DNA of 34,367 nucleotides from Balneolales bacterium. Lineage in GTDB: Bacteria > Bacteroidota > Rhodothermia > Balneolales > Natronogracilivirgulaceae. Shown piece after piece: positions 27,420-34,367 of the stretch (position 1 is the first letter of the stretch; every line of letters starts with the position of its first letter). Made by a program: the position numbers and the translations under genes. Below the pieces are notes generated by a model. It did not search any database. It saw only the letters and a list, made by a program, of their open reading frames with translations, and had not been told where the DNA came from. Location of the stretch: positions 1 through 34,367 of the forward strand of contig SKNT01000095.1 in NCBI GenBank assembly GCA_007120385.1. The letters run 5' to 3'.

Positions 27420-28058
27420 AAAATTGCTGTACTGGGAGCTCATGGACAGATAGCCATGCTCCTTCACTCCATTCTCATAAGCAATGGCCATGAAGTGGCC
27501 GGGCTCATCCGCAACCCGGAACATGCCGAAGAAGTTGAAAAAGCCGGCGCGCAGTCGGTGATTTGTGATGTGGAGTCGCAAGAGGACATAGCCGAAGCTG
27601 TCGGCAGGGTGGATGCCGTGGTCTTTGCCGCCGGAGCGGGGCCCGGAAGCGGAGCCGGGCGCAAATGGACCGTGGATCGCGACGGCGCTCTCAAACTGAT
27701 CGAGGCAGCCAGGAAGAACGACATCTCACGCTATGTGATGATAAGTGCCATGAAGGTTGAGGAGCCGCGTGGCAACGAGGTGTTCCAGGTGTACCAAAAG
27801 GCCAAGTCGGAGGCCGACAAGGCACTGCGGGAAAGCGGTCTGGACTGGACCATCATCCGACCCGGGCGTCTGACAGACAACCTTCCGACCGGACGTGTCG
27901 CCCTTGGGCCGGATCTGGAACCGGGAGAAATACCACGTGCCGATGTTGCGGCCGTGGTAGCCGAAGTCCTCGAAATGCCAGAAACCGCCGGGTACCAATG
28001 GGATCTGACCAGCGGCGATACCCTGGTCGAGGCCGCCATCAGACAGGCGCTGTCCTGA
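27417..28058 (+). CDS. Atypical short-chain dehydrogenase, NAD(P)H-binding (NmrA/YwnB-like)
   Basis: The 213-residue protein is a single Rossmann domain of the atypical SDR group. Visible are MKIAVLGAHGQIA (the GxxGxxG dinucleotide motif at residues 7-12), the acidic-strand region VICDVESQEDIAEA, DAVVFAAGAGPGSGAG, then YVMISAMKVEE with a YQKAK (Y-x3-K) active-site pair, and TIIRPGRLTD near the end. The function is NAD(P)H-dependent reduction or nucleotide sensing; the substrate is unknown. The frame is open from a GTG at 27408, but the ATG at 27417 is the natural start of the Rossmann strand. It follows gltD by 67 bp. Confidence 0.9.
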   Translation: MKIAVLGAHGQIAMLLHSILISNGHEVAGLIRNPEHAEEVEKAGAQSVICDVESQEDIAEAVGRVDAVVFAAGAGPGSGAGRKWTVDRDGALKLIEAARKNDISRYVMISAMKVEEPRGNEVFQVYQKAKSEADKALRESGLDWTIIRPGRLTDNLPTGRVALGPDLEPGEIPRADVAAVVAEVLEMPETAGYQWDLTSGDTLVEAAIRQALS

Positions 28059-28181
28059 CGACTTCCTATGTCTCATAACCGGGGCTGTTTTCAGCCGGTG
28101 CGGCTGCAGGACCGGGCCCGGCTACGATTTCTTCCAGTGGATGAACTGGGATTTTGTTTGATGTTTCCATTATCATAACAT

Positions 28182-28206
28182 ACTCTGGTACAGATTACTC
28201 CAGAGT
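28182..28206. promoter_or_regulatory. Inverted repeat upstream of the NamZ-like gene
   Basis: ACTCTGG (28182-28188) and CCAGAGT (28200-28206) are perfect 7-bp arms separated by 11 bp, about 64 bp upstream of the start codon. The position suits a repressor or activator site. No T tract follows, so termination is less likely. Confidence 0.4.
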
Positions 28207-28269
28207 TTACGCGTTTTATATGTCATCATTTGAACGGCTTCCTAAATCCATTTAATTCAATAACGTAGC

Positions 28270-29601
28270 ATGAACAAGACTTCTCCCGTTTCAAAATTCA
28301 ATTTAACTGCAGCGCTGTACTCCATTCTGGCTTTCCTGATTATCACTCCTGCAATCACCGGCGGTTGTTCCCGGGACGATGATTCGCACAGGGAAAGATC
28401 CCGCAGTGAACTGAATTCACCTGTGGTCAAAGTCGGTGCCGAGCGGCTACTGAGCGATTATTTTCACCTGGTGGAAGGCAAACGCGTTGGCATTATCACA
28501 AATCACAGTGCCCTGGCCGATGGTGAGCACATTGTGGACCTGCTGCACAAGCACCCCGGTGTAACTGTAACAGCACTCTTTGGGCCTGAGCATGGCATAC
28601 GCGGCACAGCTGATGCCGGAGAAGCGGTCGACGATGCGATTGATGAGCAGACAGGAATTCCTGCTTACAGTCTGTATGGACAAAATCGCCGGCCTACGCT
28701 TGAAATGCTTTCGGAGGTGGATGTGCTGCTTTTCGACATCCAGGATGTGGGAACCCGGTTCTATACCTACCCGGCTACCATGGGGCGTGCGATGCAATCT
28801 GCGGTGGAGGCCGGCATTCCCTATGTTATTCTCGACCGTCCCAATCCGATCGGCGGACGTCTGATCGAAGGCCACATCCGCAAGGATGAGTTTGTTTCAG
28901 GCATTGGACTTTACCCAACACCAGTCACACATGGCATGACGGTCGGCGAACTGGCACTGATGATCCATGACCAGGGATGGCATGACGGCATTGAGGGACT
29001 GGATCTGCATGTGGTTCCCATGGAAGGCTGGACCCGGGACATGCTCTGGTTTGACACCGGTCTTGAATGGATTCCACCCAGCCCCAATATCCCCGATGCC
29101 GAAACGGCCGTTGTTTATCCGGGCACCTGTTTTTTCGAGGGCACTCCTGCAAGTGAAGGGCGTGGTACTTATGAGCCATTCATTCAGGTTGGCAGTCCGT
29201 ATGTTGACGAAGAAGCGGCGGCTGCCGAACTGAACGGGCGCATGCTGCCAGGTCTGCAGTTTTATCCGGTTACCTTTGTTCCGGAGAGCATTCCGGGCAT
29301 GTCACGTTATCCCAAGCTGGAGGGAGAGCTGGTGCGCGGAGTTAAGCTGGAAGTAACCGATGCCGCTGCCGTGGAACCTGTAGCGGCCGGCATCCACCTG
29401 CTTCAGGCCTTCTACGATCTGCTGCCCGAAGAGAGGAAGGATGAGTTCTTTCATCCGCGCGGCATGCCCGTAAGAGCAGGCAATACCATGGTGGCAGAGA
29501 TGATACGTGAAGGTATTCCGGCACATGAGATTATCCGGAGCTGGGAGGAAGATGCCAGGCGTTTTGCGGAGATGCGCCGGCCATACCTTCTCTATGAATA
29601 A
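28270..29601 (+). CDS. DUF1343 / NamZ-type exo-beta-N-acetylmuramidase, lipoprotein
   Basis: The 443-residue protein has a lipoprotein signal peptide (LIITPAITGGC, acylated at C33) and then the complete DUF1343 domain: KRVGIITNHSAL, TALFGPEHGIRGTADAGE, IPAYSLYGQNRRPT, LLFDIQDVGTRFYTYPATM and VILDRPNPIGGR, with CFFEGTPASEGRGTYEPF and the late RHPR-like FFHPRGMP. Characterised members (NamZ, GH171) remove terminal N-acetylmuramic acid from peptidoglycan fragments, so a role in wall recycling at the envelope is likely. It stands alone; no other muropeptide recycling genes are adjacent. Confidence 0.92.
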   Translation: MNKTSPVSKFNLTAALYSILAFLIITPAITGGCSRDDDSHRERSRSELNSPVVKVGAERLLSDYFHLVEGKRVGIITNHSALADGEHIVDLLHKHPGVTVTALFGPEHGIRGTADAGEAVDDAIDEQTGIPAYSLYGQNRRPTLEMLSEVDVLLFDIQDVGTRFYTYPATMGRAMQSAVEAGIPYVILDRPNPIGGRLIEGHIRKDEFVSGIGLYPTPVTHGMTVGELALMIHDQGWHDGIEGLDLHVVPMEGWTRDMLWFDTGLEWIPPSPNIPDAETAVVYPGTCFFEGTPASEGRGTYEPFIQVGSPYVDEEAAAAELNGRMLPGLQFYPVTFVPESIPGMSRYPKLEGELVRGVKLEVTDAAAVEPVAAGIHLLQAFYDLLPEERKDEFFHPRGMPVRAGNTMVAEMIREGIPAHEIIRSWEEDARRFAEMRRPYLLYE

Positions 29602-29741
29602 GGTGGCCATGTCTGCGGATGATTTGTCAAAGTGACACTGGCCGGCATTATCCGTATGAAATTTTGAAAGGGTCACAGCAGGACTTCCCGTTTGCCGCCC
29701 GAACCGGTCTCTGTACCGGCGCCGGACAGATGCAAATTTGC

Positions 29742-30278
29742 CTATCGGTTCAATCGGAAGTCCAGCTCATCTTCGCGGCCATCGGCGATTTTCCGGTGGC
29801 TTTCCCGGTCTATGAGCCGCAGGGAAGAGGAGTTCATGCAGTAACGCAGACCGGTTGGTTCGGGCCCGTCGTCAAAAACGTGGCCAAGGTGTCCCCCGCA
29901 ACGTGCACAATGCACTTCCGTACGGGGCATAAGCAGCTTGAAGTCGGTTTTGGTGCCGATATGGCTGGAAGAAACTGGTGCAAAGAAGCTGGGCCATCCC
30001 GATGAGGACCGGAACTTGGCAGAAGAGGTGAACAAGGGATTGGAACATCCCCGGCACAAATAAACCCCTTCCGTTTCGGTGGCATGGTATTCGTTGTCGA
30101 ATGGACGTTCGGTTCCCTCCGTGCGCTGAACCTGGAACTCTGTGCCGGAAAGACGTTCCTCCCACTGCTGTTCCGTTAGCTCAAGTTTCTCATCGGGTGA
30201 CGGGTAGTGGGAGGTGTCAAACCATTCAGGGAGTGAATGTTCCCGCCCGGCATTTCGTGATTTATTCTGGATATTCAC
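29742..30278 (-). CDS. msrB: Peptide-methionine (R)-S-oxide reductase
   Basis: The 178-residue enzyme repairs R-sulfoxides of methionine. Zinc ligands are C75 and C78 (CRGC) and C124 and C127 (CARCGGHLGHVF). The catalytic cysteine is C147 in GLRYCMNSSSL, and the substrate pocket segment SGWPSFFAP is intact. About 30 residues before the usual MsrB start (KLELTEQQWEERL) have no clear role and no signal peptide. It converges on the NamZ-like gene. Two copies of the dispersed repeat lie upstream of its start. Confidence 0.95.
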   Translation of the reverse strand: MNIQNKSRNAGREHSLPEWFDTSHYPSPDEKLELTEQQWEERLSGTEFQVQRTEGTERPFDNEYHATETEGVYLCRGCSNPLFTSSAKFRSSSGWPSFFAPVSSSHIGTKTDFKLLMPRTEVHCARCGGHLGHVFDDGPEPTGLRYCMNSSSLRLIDRESHRKIADGREDELDFRLNR

Positions 30279-30392
30279 ACTGGAACCGTTTAGATTTGCA
30301 ATTGAGTCAATTTGAAAGAATTACGAATCAATTCATCCGAATCCTTACTTCACAAACGTTTTCTACTTCAGGAATCATTCCTGGTTTTCATC

Positions 30393-30481
30393 TGTTTAAA
30401 ATTTTATGATTCATATCGTCACATAGAATGTCCATGACGCTTTTAATCATGCTCATGTGTGACCGGTCGACGGTCATGGAC
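30393..30481 (+). repeat. Dispersed palindromic repeat, copy 2 of 3
   Basis: Outer arms GTCCATGAC (30430-30438) and GTCATGGAC (30473-30481) are perfect. The inner pair CATGC (30448) and GTGTG (30457) has a 4-nt loop, and GACCG-gtcga-CGGTC (30461-30475) offers another hairpin. The minus strand has an uninterrupted 31-codon frame (30483-30388) that includes VMDILCDDMNHK. This copy shares TTCAT-CGTCA and CATAGAATG flanks with copies 1 and 3. Confidence 0.8.
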
Positions 30482-30508
30482 ATAGCACTTCGTGACCTTC
30501 GGTTCATC

Positions 30509-30596
30509 AGTTTATAATTTTTGATTCATATCGTCAGATAGAATATCCATGACAATTATAATCATGCGACTGCATGTCCGGGCTACGGCCATGGGC
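30509..30596 (+). repeat. Dispersed palindromic repeat, copy 3 of 3
   Basis: This is the most diverged copy. The outer arms are ATCCATGAC (30545-30553) and GCCATGGGC (30588-30596), keeping most pairs with one U-G. The inner hairpin is fully Watson-Crick: CATGC-gact-GCATG (30563-30576). The minus strand has a 28-codon frame (30598-30512) including VMDILSDDMNQK, colinear with that of copy 2. Confidence 0.75.
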
Positions 30597-30681
30597 ATTT
30601 CATGTTGATTGAACAGGATGGAATCCTGCCGGGACTTTAACTGTTAAAGAAGTTATAAACCGCAATAAAACACGAGGGAAT

Positions 30682-30960
30682 ATGAGCAAGGGAAATATCT
30701 TAATAAGTGTAATCATCGGTTCTTTCATCGGCGCCCTTATGGGTGTGCTTTTTGCACCAGACAAGGGAGAGAACACCCGGAAACAGATCGTTAAGAAAGG
30801 CGACGAATACGGTGATATCGTGAAATCAGAATTCGATGATTTCGTTAAAACGATGAGAAAGAAATACGAATCGGCCCTGAACGACACCGAGGATATCATC
30901 AGCAAAGGCAAGGCCAAAGCCGATGAACTGCGGAATGAAGTGAAGAAAGCGTTGAAATAA
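30682..30960 (+). CDS. YtxH domain-containing protein
   Basis: The 92-residue protein has one N-terminal helix with the glycine-rich pattern ISVIIGSFIGALMGVLFAP (residues 8-26), then KGENTRKQI and a long charged amphipathic helix (about 30-92) likely to form a coiled coil. This is the standard YtxH layout, linked to general stress in Bacillus, though the molecular role is unknown. GAGGG five to nine bases upstream of the ATG gives one of the clearer ribosome sites in the window. Confidence 0.9.
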   Translation: MSKGNILISVIIGSFIGALMGVLFAPDKGENTRKQIVKKGDEYGDIVKSEFDDFVKTMRKKYESALNDTEDIISKGKAKADELRNEVKKALK

Positions 30961-31088
30961 TCATTAAGATTCCGCATTTCAACGGCACCCGGTTAAGTGA
31001 GTGCGCGCCGGACTCGGATTAGTTGCTTTTTTCTTAAAATCAGCCGTTGTCCGGTTTAAGTTTGGCGTGCTTTCTATTCTGCAAAAAT

Positions 31089-31139
31089 GCCGGTATCATT
31101 ACTGTCCCTTTAACTGGAACAGAGTTACCGGCTTTTTTT
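31089..31139 (+). terminator. Intrinsic terminator abutting the next start codon
   Basis: GCCGGTA (31089-31095) pairs perfectly with TACCGGC (31126-31132), followed by seven T residues (31133-31139). The 30-nt loop can pair further (CTGTCC with GGAACAG). It ends directly at the ATG of the next gene (31140). It could terminate the YtxH transcript 129 bp earlier, and could also act as an attenuator of the following gene. Confidence 0.7.
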
Positions 31140-31769
31140 ATGGATACCCCCGTTCTTTACGAGATCATCGGCTATGTTGCATCTGTACTCATAGCCGTAT
31201 CGCTGATGATGAGTGCAATTGTCCGCTTGCGCATCATCAACATGATTGGAGCGGCAACCTTCTGTGTATATGGCATCCTGATTGGGGCCGTGCCGGTTGC
31301 TGCAATGAACGGATTCATCGTCCTGATAAATATTTATTACCTGACCAGGATGCTTGGAGACCGGGAATATTTCCGAATGCTCAGGGTTTCACCAAATTCA
31401 GAGTATCTGCGTGCCTTTCTCGACTTCCATCGGGAGGAAATACACCGGTTCCAGCCCGATTTTAACTTTCAGCCAGGTGAAAACGACATCTGTGCGTTCA
31501 TTTTGAGGGACATGGTTCCCGGAGGACTGATCATCGGGACACCGGAAGCCGGAGGTGTGCTCACCGTTCGACTTGATTTTGTCATCCCCCGATTCCGGGA
31601 TTTCAAGATCAGCAAGTATCTTTTCAACGAGGAGAAGGATTTCCTGCGCGGGCAGGGAATACGCAAACTGGTTACTCATGCCGGGGAGAAGTCGCACAGC
31701 GCGTATCTGCAAAGAGTTGGCTTTCGGAAGTCCGGTGAGCATGAAAACCGTTATGAAATGGATCTCTGA
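31140..31769 (+). CDS. YgjV-like inner-membrane protein with C-terminal acyltransferase-like part
   Basis: The 209-residue protein has three helices near residues 6-26, 30-49 and 51-70 in the pattern of YgjV-type inner-membrane proteins (VSLMMSAIVRLRIINMIGAA, YGILIGAVPVAAMNGFIVL). Residues about 78-209 are cytosolic. Their end, YLFNEEKDFLRGQGIRKLV then SHSAYLQRVGFRKSGEHENRY, resembles the acceptor half of GNAT acyltransferases. The upstream frame opens at a TTG (31047) but crosses a terminator, so the ATG at 31140 is chosen; no ribosome site precedes it because the T tract lies there. The biological role is unknown. Confidence 0.82.
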   Translation: MDTPVLYEIIGYVASVLIAVSLMMSAIVRLRIINMIGAATFCVYGILIGAVPVAAMNGFIVLINIYYLTRMLGDREYFRMLRVSPNSEYLRAFLDFHREEIHRFQPDFNFQPGENDICAFILRDMVPGGLIIGTPEAGGVLTVRLDFVIPRFRDFKISKYLFNEEKDFLRGQGIRKLVTHAGEKSHSAYLQRVGFRKSGEHENRYEMDL

Positions 31770-31813
31770 GCATGATTGCCGGCTTTCGGGTGTCAAAGCA
31801 TGCTGTTTTTCGG

Positions 31814-32971
31814 TCAGGAAAGATGCCGGCCTCTTCCGTGATACCTGTTTTTGATCAGGATTGTTACGGCAATTAGCAGTGAAACGAGCGCCGTAAATGT
31901 CCCGACTATCAGGAAACCGGACGTTATGGAAAGGACATCCACCAGGGGCTGGGTCATGACAGGTGAAAGAAACTGCCCGAGAAAGACGGCTGTGGTGAGC
32001 ATTCCGGAGATGCGGCCACGCAAATGTTCGGGGGCCTCTGACAGCAGCCAGATGCTTGAGTTGGGCATCAGCAGTCCCGACCCGATGCCACCTATGACCA
32101 TTCCCAGGAAAACCTGATGGTAGGATCCGGAGAAGGAGATCAAAATGTAACCGGAACCCAGCAGAAAGAAGCATAAAAGGTATATGGCAGGATATGTCAT
32201 CCGGCGCAGAAAATGGTGGAAATTCAGAGAAATGACGGCACCCATGAGTACAAACGAGGACAGAGCCAGGCCGATGCGCGTGCTGGACATGTCCCCGAAA
32301 CGGTCCAGCAGAAAGGGAATATGTACCGGGATCATGTAAAACATGGCCATGCCGAAAAAAGCCATGCTTACGATCAGTGCGGTGGTGAGCAGTGAAATAG
32401 TGCGGCTGCGGTCGTGTGCCGGATCATCACCGGAAGTCGGCAGTCTTGCCGGTTCACTGATATAGATCCAGATAACCGGGATCAGCAGCAGCGCAGAAGC
32501 ATAGATCAGGAAGGGTGCCCGCCAGCTGATGTCAGCCAGAATTCCGCCACCTGTGATGAAAAGCACCCCCCCGAAGGCCATGAAGGCATTCTGCATCCCC
32601 ATGACTCGCTGACGTTCCTCGCCCTTGTAATAATCGCCGATTAACGTGATGCAGACGGTCATAACGCCGGCAACGGATATTCCCAGCAGGGCGCGGCTGA
32701 CAAGTATGGCTGTGAGACTGTCAAGCCAGACTCCTGCCGAACCGGACACACCATAGAGCAGCGTAGCGCTCAGAAGCAGTGTCTTCCTGCCGAACCGGTC
32801 TACCAGATAGCCGGCTAACGGCGAAAAAATAACGATGAACAGGGCGGGCATTGTAAGGACAAGACGGGTAAGAAAGGCGGCATTCGGCGTTTCGGCAAAT
32901 GCCTCGCTCATTAACGGCAGCACAGGACCTATGGTGGCACCTGACATTACCGTCAATGTACTGGTCAGCAA
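31814..32971 (-). CDS. MFS transporter with non-ATG start
   Basis: The 385-residue protein has about twelve helices and the MFS signature GYLVDRFGRKTLL between helices 2 and 3. Other features are LGISVAGVMTVCITLIGDYY and the second-half repeat LLMPNSSIWLLSEAPEHLRG. It is probably a drug or metabolite exporter; no substrate can be named. The frame has no ATG in a sensible place: TTG at 32971 is the first candidate, but the homologous N-terminus seems to include ISRKIVILL upstream, beginning with an ATC (32992-32990) where ATG would be expected. It diverges from oxyR. Confidence 0.88.
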   Translation of the reverse strand: MLTSTLTVMSGATIGPVLPLMSEAFAETPNAAFLTRLVLTMPALFIVIFSPLAGYLVDRFGRKTLLLSATLLYGVSGSAGVWLDSLTAILVSRALLGISVAGVMTVCITLIGDYYKGEERQRVMGMQNAFMAFGGVLFITGGGILADISWRAPFLIYASALLLIPVIWIYISEPARLPTSGDDPAHDRSRTISLLTTALIVSMAFFGMAMFYMIPVHIPFLLDRFGDMSSTRIGLALSSFVLMGAVISLNFHHFLRRMTYPAIYLLCFFLLGSGYILISFSGSYHQVFLGMVIGGIGSGLLMPNSSIWLLSEAPEHLRGRISGMLTTAVFLGQFLSPVMTQPLVDVLSITSGFLIVGTFTALVSLLIAVTILIKNRYHGRGRHLS

Positions 32972-33140
32972 TATGACAATTTTTCTGGAGATGAGGGAAA
33001 GTCGAGGTAGTTAAATTGGAGTAAGTAGATACTGGAAGTGCGGGATTGGGTGAAATCAACGCCGGTTGGCTCTTCCTGATAAGAAAAATCGTCAAAAGTC
33101 AGGACAAATTATGATAAAATCCATGGTTCTTGGTTATATT

Positions 33141-33181
33141 ATCATTGATGAAATTTATTAAATCATTGATTATGATCATTG
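33141..33181 (+). promoter_or_regulatory. LysR-type box and repeated ATCATTG motifs upstream of oxyR
   Basis: ATCATTGAT occurs at 33141-33149 and 33162-33170, exactly 21 bp apart, and ATCATTG again at 33175-33181. The second overlaps the inverted repeat ATCAT-tgatt-ATGAT (33162-33176), which satisfies the T-N11-A rule for LysR-type regulators. The position next to the start of oxyR and its divergent neighbour suits autoregulation. Confidence 0.5.
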
Positions 33182-33184
33182 CAC

Positions 33185-34132
33185 ATGAATATTCAGCAAC
33201 TTACATACATTATTGCGATTGACCGTTTCCGGCATTTTGCCCGGGCTGCAGAGCATTGCCGGGTCACTCAACCGACGCTGAGTACGATGCTCAACCGTCT
33301 GGAAGAGGAGCTTGGAGTCAAGATTTTTGACCGGAGCAGGTCGCCCGTCATGCCCACTGAAACAGGGAAGAGAATCATTGTCCAGGCGCGAAGGATTCTG
33401 GAAGAGGTGGATCACCTTCACCGGCTGGCCGGTGAAATGAGTGACCAGGTAGAAGGGGAGTTGCGTCTTGGGGTAATCCCGACGGTGGCGCCGTTCCTGC
33501 TGCCTTTGTTCCTTCAGGATCTGCTGGATGCGTATCCCAAGCTCCGGATCACCATTAATGAACTTACAACAGGCGAGATTGTGGTCCAGCTGAAAAGCAA
33601 CATGATCGATGCCGGAATACTGGCCACACCGCTCGGACAGGATGCGATCCGTGAGATTCCGTTGTATAACGAGCCATTCGTCGTCTATCGCAGCAAGAAA
33701 CTGCCACCCATCCGCACCAGAAAAAATCAGAAGGACTTGCTCCCGGAAGATCTGGACCTGGACCGGTTGTGGCTGCTTGAAGAGGGGCACTGCCTGCGCA
33801 GTCAGATTGCCGCGCTGTGTGAATTGAAGAAACAGAACAGGACCTACAGCAACCTGGTTTATGAAGCCGGGAGTATCGATTCCCTTAAGCGTCTGGTAGA
33901 CTCCAACGGCGGCATAACCATACTGCCGGCTCTTGCCATTCGTGATTATTCCGAGGAGGAACTCGAATCGGTGCAGTATTTCAGGCATCCGGTGCCTGCA
34001 CGGCAGATCAGCATCGTCACCTACCGGCACCATCTGAAAGAACGGATTGTGGATGTGTTGAAAGAGGAGATACAAAAAAAGGTCGCTCCCATATTGAATG
34101 AGAGCAAACCCTTAAAGATTCTGGAAGTCTGA
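33185..34132 (+). CDS. oxyR: OxyR-type peroxide-sensing LysR regulator
   Basis: The 315-residue protein has an N-terminal winged helix-turn-helix (residues 1-60, FRHFARAAEHCRVTQPTLS) and a periplasmic-binding-fold sensor. The redox pair is intact: C203 in LLEEGHCLRSQ and C212 nine residues later, the same spacing as C199 and C208 of the enterobacterial protein, within conserved GHCLR and GGITILPALAI surroundings. It senses hydrogen peroxide through disulfide formation. The frame opens at a TTG at 33179, but the ATG at 33185 matches the usual MNIQQLTYI start. It lies divergent from the MFS gene, with msrB 2.9 kb away. Confidence 0.95.
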   Translation: MNIQQLTYIIAIDRFRHFARAAEHCRVTQPTLSTMLNRLEEELGVKIFDRSRSPVMPTETGKRIIVQARRILEEVDHLHRLAGEMSDQVEGELRLGVIPTVAPFLLPLFLQDLLDAYPKLRITINELTTGEIVVQLKSNMIDAGILATPLGQDAIREIPLYNEPFVVYRSKKLPPIRTRKNQKDLLPEDLDLDRLWLLEEGHCLRSQIAALCELKKQNRTYSNLVYEAGSIDSLKRLVDSNGGITILPALAIRDYSEEELESVQYFRHPVPARQISIVTYRHHLKERIVDVLKEEIQKKVAPILNESKPLKILEV

Positions 34133-34163
34133 GCGTATTAATCGAAACACCCGATTCGCTCAG
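34129..34163 (+). terminator. Hairpin at the end of oxyR
   Basis: CTGAGCG (34129-34135) pairs with CGCTCAG (34157-34163), and inside it AATCG pairs with CGATT. The left arm includes the TGA stop codon. No T tract follows, so it may stabilise the mRNA end rather than terminate on its own. Confidence 0.45.
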
Positions 34164-34246
34164 GCACCGGGCCGGCTGCCGGTTGCCGGTTGCCTGTCAA
34201 TCCGTCATTCCCGGATTGCCTGCCCGGGCAAGTGATCCATTCCTGG

Positions 34247-34367
34247 TTACTTGATCAGCATCATGGTGCGCCGCGCCGTGAAATCACCGGCAACAATCTC
34301 GTAGATGTAGGTGCCGGATGAGAGCCGGCCGGCATCGAAGCGCACGGCGTGGGTTCCGGGCAGGTGC
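34247..34367 (-). CDS. C-terminus of a T9SS-type exported protein (partial)
   Basis: Reading leftward into the window, the last 39 codons before the TAA at 34249-34247 read [20 protein letters not shown] then [19 protein letters not shown]. This is the classical end of type A C-terminal sorting domains ([10 protein letters not shown], then a short strand and a basic RRTMMLIK tail) of proteins exported by the type IX system. The rest of the protein, and hence its function, lies outside the window. Confidence 0.85.
   Translation of the reverse strand, partial: HLPGTHAVRFDAGRLSSGTYIYEIVAGDFTARRTMMLIK

Larger units (their letters stand above)
30279..30681. other. 403-bp intergenic region carrying two repeat copies
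   Basis: This gap between the divergent msrB and YtxH genes is dominated by two tandem copies of the dispersed element (30393-30481 and 30509-30596), whose starts are 116 bp apart. The remainder is AT-rich and must hold both promoters. No tRNA or other gene is seen. Confidence 0.5.

Noticed and set aside
320-34132. Redox genes (two TlpA types, msrB, oxyR) as one stress island
   Set aside because: They are spread over 34 kb on both strands with unrelated housekeeping genes between them and no shared regulatory site visible.
1-34367. CRISPR array, tRNA or rRNA genes, prophage or intact insertion sequence
   Set aside because: I found no regularly spaced repeats, no cloverleaf-like segment, and no transposase or integrase motifs. 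The only dispersed repeat is the 88-bp element.

Overview
The window looks like chromosomal DNA of a Bacteroidota-superphylum bacterium with moderately high GC, most likely Balneolota or Rhodothermota. I infer this from the tail of a type IX secretion-style sorting domain at the right edge (34247-34367), lipoprotein signal peptides, outer-membrane barrels ending in Phe, an SLC12-type transporter, and the general lack of Shine-Dalgarno sites. Genus cannot be told from the sequence alone. There are no rRNA or tRNA genes, no CRISPR array, no phage genes and no intact insertion sequence.

Layout. 1-75: the start of a small membrane protein on the minus strand. 320-3991: two tandem paralogous exported proteins, each with a novel N-terminal region, a TlpA-type thioredoxin domain and a C-terminal AMPK/CBM48-like beta domain. 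4064-8200: a soluble PQQ-type sugar dehydrogenase (minus), a CoA-binding protein and an S9 peptidase lipoprotein. 8447-10264: a CBS-pair protein and a GT4 glycosyltransferase. 10288-11633: two paralogous outer-membrane barrels (minus). 11829-15092: a LolA-like exported protein followed by two FtsX-type ABC permeases, with no ATPase gene. 15280-19076: a trans-sulfuration PLP enzyme diverging from an SLC12-like cotransporter. 19163-20510: a serpin lipoprotein with a possible overlapping 29-residue membrane peptide. 21094-28058: gltB, gltD and an atypical SDR. 28270-30278: a NamZ/DUF1343 lipoprotein converging on msrB. 30682-31769: a YtxH protein and a YgjV-like membrane protein with a C-terminal acyltransferase-like part. 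31814-34132: an MFS transporter divergent from oxyR.

How genes relate. Ammonium assimilation (gltBD) and sulfur amino acid metabolism are housekeeping. Thiol/redox functions recur (two TlpA-type proteins, MsrB, OxyR) but are scattered, so I do not call them one system. The envelope theme is strong: exported thioredoxins, lipoproteins, barrels, LolA-like/FtsX transport and muramidase.

The least explained signals are non-coding. First, a roughly 88-bp element occurs three times (5262-5349, 30393-30481, 30509-30596). It has nested palindromes whose base pairs are kept by G-U-compatible changes on the plus strand, and it also carries a conserved micro-ORF on the minus strand. Second, a hairpin plus seven T residues ends exactly at the start codon of the YgjV-like gene. 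Third, an 8-bp inverted repeat runs into the start codon of the SDR gene. Fourth, nested inverted repeats lie in the divergent region 16630-16701.
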